Shown: positions 1-9,039, numbered from the stretch's first letter. The stretch is DNA of 64,000 bases from Sphingomonas sanxanigenens DSM 19645 = NX02 (GCF_000512205.2 NZ_CP006644.1:4168501-4232500), one strand, 5' to 3'. Numbers and translations are program-made. The notes: a model not told the origin generated them from the letters alone.

Positions 1-1
1 G

Positions 2-1048
2 CAGTTCCGGCGCTATACCGGCTCCCAGCTCTATATCTTCGACAAGGGCTATTCGGCGCGCGCGGCGGTGCTGGCAATGGGCGGTGCCCATCATGCCCTC
101 GGCCTAGGCACGGACAACGGCGAGACGCTGGCGTTCCAGCCGCTGCGCCGGATCGATGATTCGAGCGAGCGGAGCTGGGCGGCGGAATGGATCGCGGCAC
201 TGCTGGCGCACGAGAAGGTCATGGTGACCCCCGAGGTGAAGGACGCCGTCTGGTCGGCGCTGGGCAGTCTCGCATCGGCGCCCCCGGAGGAGCGCACGCT
301 GACCGGCCTCGCCATGCTGCTCCAATCGAATGCGCTGCGCACCGCACTCACCGCCTACACGCTCGACGGCGCCTATGGCCGCCTGCTCGACGCGGCCGAG
401 CAGCATCTCGCGCTCGCCGACGTCCAGTGCTTCGAGACCGAGTCGCTGATGGGACAAGCCGGCGTCGTCGCGCCGGTGCTGACCTATCTGTTCCACCGGC
501 TCGAGGAGCGCTTCGACGGACGGCCGACCTTGCTGGTGCTCGACGAGGCCTGGATCTTCCTTGACCATCCGCTCTTCGCCGCCCGCATCCGCGAATGGCT
601 TAAAGTCCTGCGCAAGAAGAATGTCGCGGTGCTGTTCGCAACGCAGAGCCTAGCGGACATCGCCGACAGCAGTATCGCGCCGGCCATCATCGAAAGCTGC
701 CCGCAGCGCATACTGCTGCCCAACGACCGGGCTATCGAGCCGCAGTCGCGCGCCGCCTATGAGCGGTTCGGCCTGAACTCCGCCCAAATCGAGCTGGTCA
801 GCCGCGCCACCCCCAAGCGGCATTATTATCTGCAATCCGCACGCGGCAACCGCCTGTTCGAACTCGGCCTCGGCCCGATTGCGCTGGCGCTGTGCGGCGC
901 CTCCGATCCCGCGACCCAGGCGCGCATCGACGCGCTGCTGACCGAGTACGGCGCGCAGGATTTCGCGGCCCGCTTCCTTGAAGGGGCCGGTCTTGACTGG
1001 GCCGCCGGCCTCCTCGCCGATTTCCCCGCCCCCCAAGCCAAGGAGTAA
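2..1048 (+). CDS. trbE: TrbE conjugation ATPase, C-terminal part (5' end outside window)
   Basis: The reading frame is already open at base 2, so the gene starts upstream of the window and only about 349 C-terminal residues are seen. The protein is the VirB4-class cytoplasmic ATPase that powers mating-pair formation. The visible part includes the Walker B-like stretch LLVLDEAW (about 540-560) and the following ATQSLADI segment, both typical of VirB4/TrbE C-terminal RecA-like domains. It stops at 1046-1048, and the ribosome-binding site of trbJ (AAGGAG at 1040-1045) lies over its last codons, so translation of the two genes is probably coupled. Gene order trbE-J-L-F-G-I downstream supports the name strongly. 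Confidence 0.93.
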   Translation, partial: QFRRYTGSQLYIFDKGYSARAAVLAMGGAHHALGLGTDNGETLAFQPLRRIDDSSERSWAAEWIAALLAHEKVMVTPEVKDAVWSALGSLASAPPEERTLTGLAMLLQSNALRTALTAYTLDGAYGRLLDAAEQHLALADVQCFETESLMGQAGVVAPVLTYLFHRLEERFDGRPTLLVLDEAWIFLDHPLFAARIREWLKVLRKKNVAVLFATQSLADIADSSIAPAIIESCPQRILLPNDRAIEPQSRAAYERFGLNSAQIELVSRATPKRHYYLQSARGNRLFELGLGPIALALCGASDPATQARIDALLTEYGAQDFAARFLEGAGLDWAAGLLADFPAPQAKE

Positions 1049-1054
1049 CATGTG

Positions 1055-1813
1055 ATGCGTATCCCGATCCGTAAATATCTGTTGGCGACCGCGCTCGGCG
1101 CCGGCGCCATCGGCTCGCTGGCCTGCGCACTGATCGAGCCAAGCGCGCCCGCCCATGCGCAGTTCACCGTGTTCGATCCGAGCAATTACAGCCAGAACCT
1201 GCTCACTGCCGCGCGAACCCTCCAACAGGTCAACAACCAGATCCGCTCGCTGCAGAACGAGGCCCAGAGCCTGATCAACCAGGCGAAGAATCTCACCACG
1301 ATCGGCTTTCCCGAAATCCAGGCGATCACGCAAACGCTCCAGCAGATCGACCAGTTGATGGGTCAGGCGCAGGGCATCCAGTTTCGTGTCGAGGATCTCG
1401 ACCAGCAATTCCGCCAGCTCTTTCCCCAGAGCTTCAACCAGGCGATGACCATGAACGGCCATGTTGTCGCCGCGCGGACGCGGCTCGACACCGAGATGAC
1501 GGCCTACAGGCAGACGATGGGCGTGCAGGCGCAGGTCGCCGAGAATGTCCAGGCTGACGCGCAGACCCTGAACAGCATCGTATCGCGGAGCCAGAGCGCC
1601 GAGGGCGCGCTGCAAGCGCAACAGGCGACCAACCAGTTGCTCGCGCTGACCGCCAAGCAGCAGTTCCAGATCCAGAACCTGATGGCGGCACAATACCGGG
1701 CGCAGACGATCGAGCAGGCTCGCCGCGCGCAGGCCGAGATCGACGCACGCGCCGCGACCACCAAATTCCTCGGTTCCGGCTCGGCCTACAGCCAATTGCC
1801 TCCTGGCCAATAG
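1055..1813 (+). CDS. trbJ: TrbJ, P-type conjugative transfer protein
   Basis: Secreted coiled-coil protein of about 252 residues that sits in the periplasm and is needed for mating-pair formation (VirB5-like position). It begins with a signal peptide ending in PAHA-Q, then FTVFDPSNYSQN and a long Gln/Asn-rich helical region (TLQQVNNQIRSLQNEAQ), the usual TrbJ signature. The ATG at 1055 is preferred: AAGGAG ends 9 bases upstream. A GTG directly in front at 1052 is an alternative start. It follows trbE by six bases. The small trbK entry-exclusion gene that often follows trbJ is not seen; that gap instead holds two stem-loops. Confidence 0.92.
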   Translation: MRIPIRKYLLATALGAGAIGSLACALIEPSAPAHAQFTVFDPSNYSQNLLTAARTLQQVNNQIRSLQNEAQSLINQAKNLTTIGFPEIQAITQTLQQIDQLMGQAQGIQFRVEDLDQQFRQLFPQSFNQAMTMNGHVVAARTRLDTEMTAYRQTMGVQAQVAENVQADAQTLNSIVSRSQSAEGALQAQQATNQLLALTAKQQFQIQNLMAAQYRAQTIEQARRAQAEIDARAATTKFLGSGSAYSQLPPGQ

Positions 1814-1830
1814 GCCCGAGCCGGTGCGCG

Positions 1831-1904
1831 GGCAGCGGCGAATTCGCCTCTTCGCCGCTGCCGCCGCGGGGTTCGATTGCGCTCCCCAGATCGGACCCCG
1901 CGGC
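1831..1904 (+). promoter_or_regulatory. Two consecutive stem-loops between trbJ and trbL
   Basis: The 111-base gap holds two adjacent perfect inverted repeats. The first has a 12-bp stem (1831-1842 with 1851-1862, arms GGCAGCGGCGAA and its complement) and an 8-base loop. The second has a 10-bp stem (1863-1872 with 1895-1904, arm GCCGCGGGGT) and a 22-base loop. Neither is followed by a T-run, so these do not look like classical intrinsic terminators. They could stabilise the mRNA, mark a processing site or reduce read-through between trbJ and trbL. The structures are read directly; the role is inference. Confidence 0.6.
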
Positions 1905-1924
1905 TTCATTCACAGGATTTTCCC

Positions 1925-3229
1925 ATGAACGACCTGAACGTCATCGATCGGTTCCTGCAGACCTTCATCCGCTACATCGACAGCGGGTTCGGGCTGCTGG
2001 GCGGCGACGTCGCCTTCCTGACGACGACCCTGATCGGCATCGACATCACGCTCGCCGGCTTGTTCTGGGCGATGGGCGGCGAGCAGGACGTGATCGGCCG
2101 CTTCATCAAGAAGATCCTCTATATCGGCGCGTTCGCGTTCATCCTGAACCGCTTCTCGACGCTCGCCGACATCATCTTCCGCTCCTTTGCGGCGGCCGGC
2201 CTGACTGCCGGCGGCGGCACGCTCTCGGCGGATGATCTGCTGAAACCCGGTCGTCTCGCCGGCACCGGCTTCTCGGCGGCATGGCCTATGCTCGACCAGG
2301 TCTCGAAGCTGATGGGCTTCACCAGCTTCTTCGACAATTTCCTGACCATCATCGTGCTGCTGTTCGCATGGGCGATCGTGATCATCGCCTTCTTCATCCT
2401 CGCCGTGCAGATGTTCGTGTGCATCGTCGAGTTCAAGCTGACGACGCTCGCCGGTTTCGTGCTGGTGCCGTTCGCGCTCTGGAACCGGACCAGCTTCCTC
2501 GCGGAGCGCGTGCTCGGCAATGTGTTGAGTTCCGGCATCAAGGTCATGGTGCTCGCCGTCATCGTCGGCATCGGCTCGAATTTTTTCAGCGAGTTCACGA
2601 CCGCGCTCCAGGGCCAGGAACCCGACATCGGCCAGGCCATGAGCCTTGTGCTGGCATCGCTCACGCTGTTCGGCCTCGGGATCTTCGGTCCCGGCATCGC
2701 CTCGGGCCTCGTCGCGGGCGCTCCGCAACTGGGCGCAGGTGCGGCGGTCGGCACGACCATTGGCGCGGCCGGTGTCGTCGCGCTTGGCGGCGGCGCTGCG
2801 ATGGGCGCGGTCCGTGCGTTTGGCGGGGCCGCGCTCGGTGCGATCCGGGCCGGCACGACCATGGGTTCGGCGGCTTCTGCCTCCTACCAGCTCGGCCAGA
2901 CCGCGGCCGGATCTTCGAGCCTCGGCGCCGGCATCGGCGGCATGGCGCGGGCGGCGGGGAACGCCGTTCGCCAGAAAGCGTCGGCGACGCTGGGATTGGG
3001 TGAGGCCGCCGAGCGCGGGCGCGACGCCGCTTGGGGCCTGCTCAACGGCGGGGCCGGTTCGACAGCGTCATCTTCGAATGCCGTCGCCGATGCGGCGCCG
3101 TCCTGGGCACGCTCGCTGCGTCGCCAGCAGGACGCCCGTCACCACCGCGATGTCGCGCTTCAGACACTGAAGGAAGGCGATCGCGGCGGCGCTTCTGCCA
3201 CCCCCGACATCAAGGAAAGGGAAGATTGA
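1925..3229 (+). CDS. trbL: TrbL, conjugative transfer membrane protein
   Basis: Polytopic inner-membrane protein of the mating channel (VirB6-like), 434 residues. The N-terminal part carries several hydrophobic segments (for example FLTTTLIGIDITLAGLFWAM and the IIVLLFAWAIVIIAFFILAV region), and the C-terminal third is Gly/Ala-rich, as in other TrbL proteins. The frame is open from a TTG at 1877, but ATG 1925 (MNDLNVIDRF) is chosen because it matches the family start, has AGG about 10 bases upstream and lies after the stem-loops. trbF follows 19 bases downstream. Confidence 0.92.
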   Translation: MNDLNVIDRFLQTFIRYIDSGFGLLGGDVAFLTTTLIGIDITLAGLFWAMGGEQDVIGRFIKKILYIGAFAFILNRFSTLADIIFRSFAAAGLTAGGGTLSADDLLKPGRLAGTGFSAAWPMLDQVSKLMGFTSFFDNFLTIIVLLFAWAIVIIAFFILAVQMFVCIVEFKLTTLAGFVLVPFALWNRTSFLAERVLGNVLSSGIKVMVLAVIVGIGSNFFSEFTTALQGQEPDIGQAMSLVLASLTLFGLGIFGPGIASGLVAGAPQLGAGAAVGTTIGAAGVVALGGGAAMGAVRAFGGAALGAIRAGTTMGSAASASYQLGQTAAGSSSLGAGIGGMARAAGNAVRQKASATLGLGEAAERGRDAAWGLLNGGAGSTASSSNAVADAAPSWARSLRRQQDARHHRDVALQTLKEGDRGGASATPDIKERED

Positions 3230-3248
3230 GCCATGATTTTCATATCCC

Positions 3249-4049
3249 ATGCTCTTTAAGCGCGCCGTCCAGCGCTACGCGCAGACACCCCAACCGGAGA
3301 CGCCCTATCAACGCGCCGGCCAGGTCTGGGACGACCGCATCGGGTCGGCCCGCGTCCAGGCCCGCAACTGGCGGTTGATGGCATTCGGCACGCTGTCGCT
3401 GTCGACCGCCATGTCGGGCGCACTCATCTGGCAGTCGCTGCAGAGCCGGGTCACGCCCTATGTCGTCGAGGTCGATCGCCTGGGCGAGGCACGGGCCGTG
3501 ACCGAGGTCGAAGTCGGCTACCGCCCCACCGATCCCCAGATCGCCTGGCATCTGGCAAAGTTCGTCGAGAATGTCCGCGGCGTCTCGCTCGATCCCGTGC
3601 TGATGCGCCGTAACTGGCTCTCGGCCTTTGCCTTTACCACGACGCGCGGAAGCCAGTTTCTCAGCGATTATGCGCGGGCGGCGGATCCGTTTGCCGGGAT
3701 CGGCCAGCGCACCGTTTCGGTCCAGGTGACCAGCGTCATCCGTGCATCGGATCGCTCCTTCCAGGTGAAGTGGACCGAGACCGCCTATGAGCGCGGGAGC
3801 GCGGCAGGCTCCTCCCACTGGACCGGCATCCTGACGATTCAGATGAAGCCGCCGGTATCCGCCGACACGCTCCGGAAGAACCCGCTTGGCATCTACATCG
3901 ACGCGATCGACTGGAGCCGCGAACTCGAGCCTGCGGGGTCGACTGCGCCTACGCGCACCGCGCCGCCGCCCAGCGACGTGCCGCTCGGCTCGCCGCTCGA
4001 CCCGAACCTTGCCGTTTCACCGACCGTCAATCCGGAGACTCAGCCATGA
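3249..4049 (+). CDS. trbF: TrbF, VirB8-like conjugation protein
   Basis: 266-residue bitopic inner-membrane protein of the VirB8/TrbF family, a scaffold of the type IV secretion channel. A short cytoplasmic N-terminus leads into a membrane helix (LMAFGTLSLSTAMSGALIW) and then a periplasmic domain with the family phrases VTPYVVEVDRLGEARAV and PTDPQIAWHLAKFVENVR. The 3' end overlaps the start of trbG by four bases (ATGA), so the two are translationally coupled. The proline-rich C-terminal tail after residue 235 is not part of the conserved fold. Confidence 0.94.
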   Translation: MLFKRAVQRYAQTPQPETPYQRAGQVWDDRIGSARVQARNWRLMAFGTLSLSTAMSGALIWQSLQSRVTPYVVEVDRLGEARAVTEVEVGYRPTDPQIAWHLAKFVENVRGVSLDPVLMRRNWLSAFAFTTTRGSQFLSDYARAADPFAGIGQRTVSVQVTSVIRASDRSFQVKWTETAYERGSAAGSSHWTGILTIQMKPPVSADTLRKNPLGIYIDAIDWSRELEPAGSTAPTRTAPPPSDVPLGSPLDPNLAVSPTVNPETQP

Positions 4050-4906
4050 CGAGAACGCTCGCAATCGCCGCGCTGCTGACGCCTTGCCTGATCCTTGCCG
4101 ACACCAGCGCGGGGGCTACTTCGCCACGCGATAGTTCCAAGCGCGCTTCTACGCCGATTGTCGGCGCCGACGGCGCGCGGACGATAGAACCCGTCGCGCA
4201 GGGCTTCATCAACGCCGTGCAGGTCTATCCGTTCGCCGACGGCGCCATCTATCATGTCATCACCGCACCCGAGCGAGTGACCGATATCGCCTTGCAACCG
4301 GGTGAGACGCTGGTCGCCGTGGCCAGTGGCGACACGGCGCGCTGGGTGATCGGCGATACCATCAGCGGGTCGGCCACGGAACGGCGGACGCATGTGCTCG
4401 TCAAACCGTTCAGTGCCGGCCTGGCGACCAACCTCGTCATTACTACCGACCGGCGGACCTATCACCTCAACCTGACCAGCAGGACGAAGTCGGCGATGGC
4501 CGCGCTTTCGTGGACTTATCCGCAGGACGCGCTGATCGCCTTGAAGCGCACGGCCGCGGCCGCCGAGGCGGCGGCACCGGTGGCGGCCGGGGTCGAGGTC
4601 GAGCAGCTTCATTTCAACTATGCCGTGTCGGGCGATCGACCCGCCTGGCGGCCGCTCCGCGCGTTCGACGATGGGCGCCAGACCTTCATCGAGTTTCCGG
4701 CGACGCTGGCGGTCGGCGAAGCGCCACCAATTTTTCTGGTGGACGGGAAGGGCGAGGCTCAACTCGTCAACTACCGCGTAAAGGGTCGCTTCTATGTCGT
4801 GGATCGCATCTTCGACGTCGCTGAACTTCGCCTCGGCACGAAGCACCAACAGATTGTCCAGATCCGCCGGGTGGCGGAAGGTGCGCCCAAGCGGAGGGGA
4901 TCATGA
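4046..4906 (+). CDS. trbG: TrbG, VirB9-like conjugation protein
   Basis: 286-residue periplasmic/outer-membrane core component of the mating channel (VirB9/TrbG/CagX family). It has a signal peptide (MTRTLAIAALLTPCLILADT), then the N-terminal beta domain (INAVQVYPFADGAIYHV, TLVAVASGDTARWVIG) and the C-terminal CagX-type domain (LHFNYAVSGDRPAWRPLRAFDDGRQTFIEF). It overlaps trbF at its start and trbI at its end by four bases each. Confidence 0.95.
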   Translation: MTRTLAIAALLTPCLILADTSAGATSPRDSSKRASTPIVGADGARTIEPVAQGFINAVQVYPFADGAIYHVITAPERVTDIALQPGETLVAVASGDTARWVIGDTISGSATERRTHVLVKPFSAGLATNLVITTDRRTYHLNLTSRTKSAMAALSWTYPQDALIALKRTAAAAEAAAPVAAGVEVEQLHFNYAVSGDRPAWRPLRAFDDGRQTFIEFPATLAVGEAPPIFLVDGKGEAQLVNYRVKGRFYVVDRIFDVAELRLGTKHQQIVQIRRVAEGAPKRRGS

Positions 4907-6123
4907 CCGCCGAGGCAGCATCCCCGCCGGCACCCGAAGCCCCAGCCATCCCGGCCAAGGTGGATCCGGAAACGCTGGCGCTGCGCGCGCAGCCCGCGCC
5001 GGCGATCCGCTTCAAGCGAGGGGCGATTGTGGGAATCGCGGCGCTTGGCTCCGTCAGCCTGATGGCGACGGCCTGGGTAGCCCTGCGGCCGTCCGCATTG
5101 CACATCGCTGGACAAGCCGATGACCCGCCGGTTGCGGCAAAGGCGCCCGCCGACACCCTCGATCGTCTGCCGGACAGCTATGGTGACGTACCGAAGCTCG
5201 GGCCACCTTTGCCGGGCGACCTCGGCCGGCCGATCCTCGAGCATCAGCGCGCTCTGGGTATCGGGCCGAAGGGCGGTGAAGCGGCGCGTACTGACCAGGC
5301 AGCGGTGATCGAACGGGATCGAAGGGCTGCAGAACTGAAGGCAGCACGTGAGTCGGGGGTGCTGGTACAATCGGGCAATCGCACCGATCCGGGCCGCCTT
5401 GCCGATGCGACGCCATCCATGCCATCCGTCCCGGTCCCCGACGCGTCGCGGCTCGCGATCGATCCCGATCGTGACCCCAATGCCCAACAGCGCAAGACTG
5501 ATTTCGTCGCTGCGCGCGACACCGGCGGCGATGTCAACGCGCATCGGCTGAGCCCGCCGGCGTCGCCGAACATGCTGTCCGCGGGCAGTGTCATCTCCGC
5601 CAGCCTGATCACCGGGCTCAGGTCCGACCTGCCCGGTCTGGTCACTGCCCAGGTAACGGAGCGGGTCTTTGACAGTGCGACGGGCAGCATCCTCCTCATT
5701 CCGCAGGGCGCGCGGCTGATCGGCAGCTACGATAGTGTCGTCGCCTTCGGGCAGAAGCGTGCGCTGGTCGTGTGGCAGCGGATCATCTTGCCCGATGGCA
5801 GTTCGATCCGGCTCGACAACGTGCCTGCAACGGACCCGTCCGGTTATGCCGGGCTCGCGGACAAAGTGGATTTCCACACCTGGACACTGCTCAAGGGCGT
5901 CGCGATCTCGACGTTGCTCGGCGTGGGGGCGAACGTGACCTTCTCCGGGGAGAGCGATCTCGTCCAGGCGATACGGGAATCGACGCAGCAGAACGTGTCG
6001 CGCGCCGGCGACCAGATCACGTCCCGCAACCTGCAAATCCAGCCGACCATCACGATAAGGCCTGGCGCGCCAGTCCGGTTGGTTGTGCATCGCGATCTCA
6101 TCCTGGCTCGCTGGACGGAATAG
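4903..6123 (+). CDS. trbI: TrbI, VirB10-like conjugation protein
   Basis: 406-residue energy-sensing component of the type IV secretion channel that spans both membranes (VirB10/TrbI). It has a cytoplasmic proline-rich N-terminus, one membrane helix at about residues 38-60 (GAIVGIAALGSVSLMATAWVAL), a variable linker, and the conserved C-terminal beta-barrel domain from about residue 215 (SVISASLITGLRSDLPG, FDSATGSILLIPQGARLIGSYD, LDNVPATDPSGYAGLADKVD). The start codon overlaps the trbG stop. The next gene follows after 9 bases. Confidence 0.95.
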   Translation: MTAEAASPPAPEAPAIPAKVDPETLALRAQPAPAIRFKRGAIVGIAALGSVSLMATAWVALRPSALHIAGQADDPPVAAKAPADTLDRLPDSYGDVPKLGPPLPGDLGRPILEHQRALGIGPKGGEAARTDQAAVIERDRRAAELKAARESGVLVQSGNRTDPGRLADATPSMPSVPVPDASRLAIDPDRDPNAQQRKTDFVAARDTGGDVNAHRLSPPASPNMLSAGSVISASLITGLRSDLPGLVTAQVTERVFDSATGSILLIPQGARLIGSYDSVVAFGQKRALVVWQRIILPDGSSIRLDNVPATDPSGYAGLADKVDFHTWTLLKGVAISTLLGVGANVTFSGESDLVQAIRESTQQNVSRAGDQITSRNLQIQPTITIRPGAPVRLVVHRDLILARWTE

Positions 6124-6132
6124 GAGGAATTC

Positions 6133-6351
6133 ATGCCAGAATTGAAACTGGGCAGATTGCCCGACAGGACTCCGGTCAAGCTGGCGATCACCGTCACGCC
6201 CGATCTTCACCTTATGCTGCAGCAATATGCCGCACTCTATGCCGAAGCCTACGGCCGCGAAGAATCCGTCACCGAACTCATTCCTGCGATGCTGGCGGCT
6301 TTCCTCGAGAGCGATCGCAGTTTCGTTCGCAGCCGCTCCACCGGAAAATGA
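6133..6351 (+). CDS. DUF2274 small protein linked to trb operons
   Basis: 72-residue protein, MPELKLGRLPDRTPVKLAIT... followed by VTPDLHLMLQQYAALYAEAYG, a pattern I recognise as the DUF2274 family that directly follows trbI in many proteobacterial integrative elements. No enzymatic motif is visible; the composition suggests a small ribbon-helix-helix-like or structural protein, but no function is established. A purine-rich site (GGAGG) precedes the ATG. The stop overlaps the start of the AlpA-like gene by four bases. Confidence 0.85.
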   Translation: MPELKLGRLPDRTPVKLAITVTPDLHLMLQQYAALYAEAYGREESVTELIPAMLAAFLESDRSFVRSRSTGK

Positions 6352-6569
6352 GCGCCGAGATTGAGATTCCGGATCGTTTCGTCAAGCTCGACGAGGTCAA
6401 GCGCCGCGTCGGTCTCGGCAAGTCGATGATCTATCGGCTGATCCAGGAAGGGAAGTTCCCCGCGCCTTACAAGCTGTCGCCGTTCGCGTCGCGGTGGAGC
6501 GACCGGGAGATCGTCGCCTGGGTCAATGATGTGAAGGACGGCTTCGAGGGGAAGAAGCGGAAGGTCTGA
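6348..6569 (+). CDS. AlpA-family small DNA-binding regulator
   Basis: 73-residue protein with a winged-helix/MerR-like DNA-binding motif, VKRRVGLGKSMIYRLIQEGKFP followed by ASRWSDREIVAWV, the standard AlpA (prophage CP4-57 regulator) layout. Such proteins regulate excision or transfer genes of integrative elements. ATG 6348 overlaps the preceding TGA, giving an ATGA coupling. It is the last gene of the visible trb operon. The C-terminus is lysine-rich (GKKRKV). Confidence 0.88.
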   Translation: MSAEIEIPDRFVKLDEVKRRVGLGKSMIYRLIQEGKFPAPYKLSPFASRWSDREIVAWVNDVKDGFEGKKRKV

Positions 6570-6931
6570 CCGCCGAGTTCGAAGTGGTCTGCTTCGGAAA
6601 AACTGATCCAATTCCCATGCCCCCGCAGAGCTCTCTTCAGAATTGGACCAGTTCTTCCAAGGCAGATCAGTTTCCTGTTCGGGCTATAGAGGGAAATCGG
6701 CGGCCTTCGGCGGCCAGCCGTTCGTAAAATCGACCATTCTGGCCAGAACGCGGGCCACGCCCGATGATGATGAGCACTACATCTAAGCTGTAGCGCTACG
6801 ATAGCAGCCAAACATGCCTTCACCTACGGGCAAGTGCTCAGCCTCGCAGTACAACACACCCGTAGAGAGCCGCCCGATTGTAATCGAAGTTCTGCGGAGT
6901 CCGACATGGCCCGCAGCGGCCACGTCGAGGA
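6570..6931. other. Gene-free interval with a spaced inverted repeat and a palindrome
   Basis: No convincing gene lies between the conjugation operon and the phospholipase gene. At 6601-6614 and 6640-6653 there are 14-base arms (AACTGATCCAATTC and GAATTGGACCAGTT) that are inverted copies with one mismatch, 25 bases apart. A perfect 10-bp palindrome GTAGCGCTAC lies at 6790-6799. Both are seen directly. They could be regulator sites or relics of a rearrangement; I cannot choose. A weak - strand ORF here shows no protein family features. Confidence 0.5.
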
Positions 6932-9025
6932 TCATTTTGGATAGAAGCCGCTTCCCGGCCAACTGATCGAATCCTCCCCGGTTTCCATCCGGCCGGAAAG
7001 CCGGCGCAAGAACGACGAGCCATCGGACGATTCGAGCGCGACGTCATACCAGCCGCCGGTCGCACCGACAGGAATCGTCCACGTCGCACCGCGCGGCGGC
7101 ACCATCACGCTTGTCTCCTTCGTTCCGCCGAGCAGATCGCGGCAGCGCAGAGCGATCGTTCCGCTGCTGGCATTGACGAGATCGATCACGAGTCCGTCGC
7201 GGCCGGCATCGCGGCAGTACAGCGAAAGCGGAGCCGTTGCGCCGCCTCGCAGCTCACGAAACCAGCGGTTGGGGCCGCGGACTTGCAGACGATACCCCCG
7301 CTCGCGCAACCGCCAGGTGCCGCTGAGCGCCTTTCCTGGCTCGACCGTATAATGGTGCGGCAGCGCGTCCAGATCATCAAGATCGTGCACCTGATAAACC
7401 AGCCCCGTCTTGCCAGCATTGCCGAAGCGCAGCCGTAGCAGGTCGCCTTCGATCGCCTCCTCGATCACCGGCGCATAGGGCAGCGCCCGCGAGGGACGCG
7501 TACCCGGCTCCTGACCAGGCAGCGCGCCCTGCGCGGGCGGCAGCGGCTTTGGCAGCTTCAGGGCGGCCGCCACCCGCGCGACGGCATCGCTGGTGTCGGG
7601 AAGCGCCACGCGTCCCGCCTCGTGCCGCGAGAAGTCGAAGGCCGATGTGAGGTCGCCGCATACGGCACGGCGCCAGGGCGTGATATTGGGCTCCTCAACG
7701 CCAAACCGCGTCTCGATGAAGCGGATCACGGAGGTGTGGTCGAAGATTTGCGAGTTCACCCAGCCACCTGTGCTCCATGGCGAGATCACCGTCATCGGCA
7801 CGCGCACACTGAGGCCATAGGGCAGCTTGTCGCTATGGATGTCGTCGGTGGCGTCGACGGTCGAAGCGCCGCCGCGGCTGCCGTCCGGGTTGAAGCCCGG
7901 CGGCGAAGGCGGCGTCACATGGTCGAAAAAACCGTCATTCTCGTCGAAGGTGAGGAACATCACCGTCTTCGACCAGACCTCCGGGTTGGCGGTGAGCGCG
8001 TCGAGCACGCGGGCGGTGAAGTTGGCGCCCTCGATCGGGCTCGATCCTTCGGGATGCTCGCTGTCCGACTGCGGACAGGCGATCCACACGACCTGCGGCA
8101 GCCGGTCGGCGAGCACATCGGCGCGCAGGTCGTGGAGCGTCCAGCGCGACATCGCCTTGTCGTGGAGCGGCTCGCCCGGCTTGGCGTCGTTATAAGCCTG
8201 GAAGGCGACGGCGGGATTGGTGAGCCCCCAGAAATTGTCTTTTGGGTCCTGATAGACCTTCCAGCGGATTCCGGCTTCCTCGAGCCGCTCGGGATAGGTC
8301 CTGTAGCGATAGCGCGGGCCCTTGCCGTAGTTGGCGAGCACGGCAGGATCGATCTTGTGGTGCTTGGCGGCCTCCGCCATTTCAGGCGTCAGCTGGATGC
8401 CGGAATCGAGCGCGACGCCCGAGCTATTCGCAACCACAGGGCCGCCGCCGGTCCCCCGCGGATCGTTGCCGCCGGCCCAGATAAACAGACGATTGGGATT
8501 GGTCTGGCCATGGACGGAGCAATGATAGGCGTCGCAGATCGTGAACGCCTCGGCCAGCGCGAATTGGAACGGGATGTCCTCGCGCCGGTAATGCCCCATG
8601 GTAAGCTCGGTCTTATGGGGGATCCAGCCGTCCCACCGCCCCTGGCGCGAGGCACCGTTGGCATCCTCCCAGCCGTGCGGCAGGTCGGCCACCTTGAGCG
8701 CGGCGGTCGCCTTGGTGTCGAGATGGAAAGGCAGGATCGTCCGCCCCGCCCTGTCGCGTTGCTCCCAGACCAGCCGACCGCCGGGCAGCGGCACCGGATG
8801 CGGGTCGGCAAAGCCCTGCACACCGCGCAGGGTGCCGTAATAATGGTCGAACGAGCGGTTCTCCTGCATCAGGATGACGATGTGTTCGACATCCTTGATC
8901 GTGCCAGTGCGGCGGTTGGCTGGAATCGCGAGCGCTCGGGCGATGCTGGGGGGCAGCAGCGAGCCTGCTGCTGCAGCACCCGCCGCCCGAAGGAAGCGGC
9001 GGCGGCCGGGCTGAGTGGGAGTCAT
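6932..9025 (-). CDS. Phosphocholine-specific (bacterial PLC) phospholipase C, Tat-exported
   Basis: 697-residue phosphoesterase of the acid-phosphatase/PLC superfamily that cleaves the phosphodiester bond of phosphatidylcholine-type lipids. It starts with a twin-arginine signal (RRRFLRAAG, residues 8-16, then an Ala-rich stretch), so it is folded before export. The active-site region ENRSFDHYYGTLRGVQGFADP lies at about 55-75; further family motifs are HCSVHGQTNPNR and FDENDGFFDHVTPP. The last about 200 residues hold the two small C-terminal repeats (DUF756 type) normal for the family. The length matches typical PLC of about 700 residues. It lies 14 bases downstream of the TonB-dependent receptor gene, so the two are likely co-transcribed. 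Confidence 0.93.
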   Translation of the reverse strand: MTPTQPGRRRFLRAAGAAAAGSLLPPSIARALAIPANRRTGTIKDVEHIVILMQENRSFDHYYGTLRGVQGFADPHPVPLPGGRLVWEQRDRAGRTILPFHLDTKATAALKVADLPHGWEDANGASRQGRWDGWIPHKTELTMGHYRREDIPFQFALAEAFTICDAYHCSVHGQTNPNRLFIWAGGNDPRGTGGGPVVANSSGVALDSGIQLTPEMAEAAKHHKIDPAVLANYGKGPRYRYRTYPERLEEAGIRWKVYQDPKDNFWGLTNPAVAFQAYNDAKPGEPLHDKAMSRWTLHDLRADVLADRLPQVVWIACPQSDSEHPEGSSPIEGANFTARVLDALTANPEVWSKTVMFLTFDENDGFFDHVTPPSPPGFNPDGSRGGASTVDATDDIHSDKLPYGLSVRVPMTVISPWSTGGWVNSQIFDHTSVIRFIETRFGVEEPNITPWRRAVCGDLTSAFDFSRHEAGRVALPDTSDAVARVAAALKLPKPLPPAQGALPGQEPGTRPSRALPYAPVIEEAIEGDLLRLRFGNAGKTGLVYQVHDLDDLDALPHHYTVEPGKALSGTWRLRERGYRLQVRGPNRWFRELRGGATAPLSLYCRDAGRDGLVIDLVNASSGTIALRCRDLLGGTKETSVMVPPRGATWTIPVGATGGWYDVALESSDGSSFLRRLSGRMETGEDSISWPGSGFYPK

Positions 9026-9039
9026 GCCTGTGGCTCCCT

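Noticed and set aside
1814..1924. Small trbK gene
   Set aside because: No frame with a signal peptide or lipobox and a start codon fits in this 111-base gap.
3233..3259. Eight-codon ORF MIFISHAL overlapping the trbF start
   Set aside because: Too short to support, no distinctive ribosome site; probably chance.
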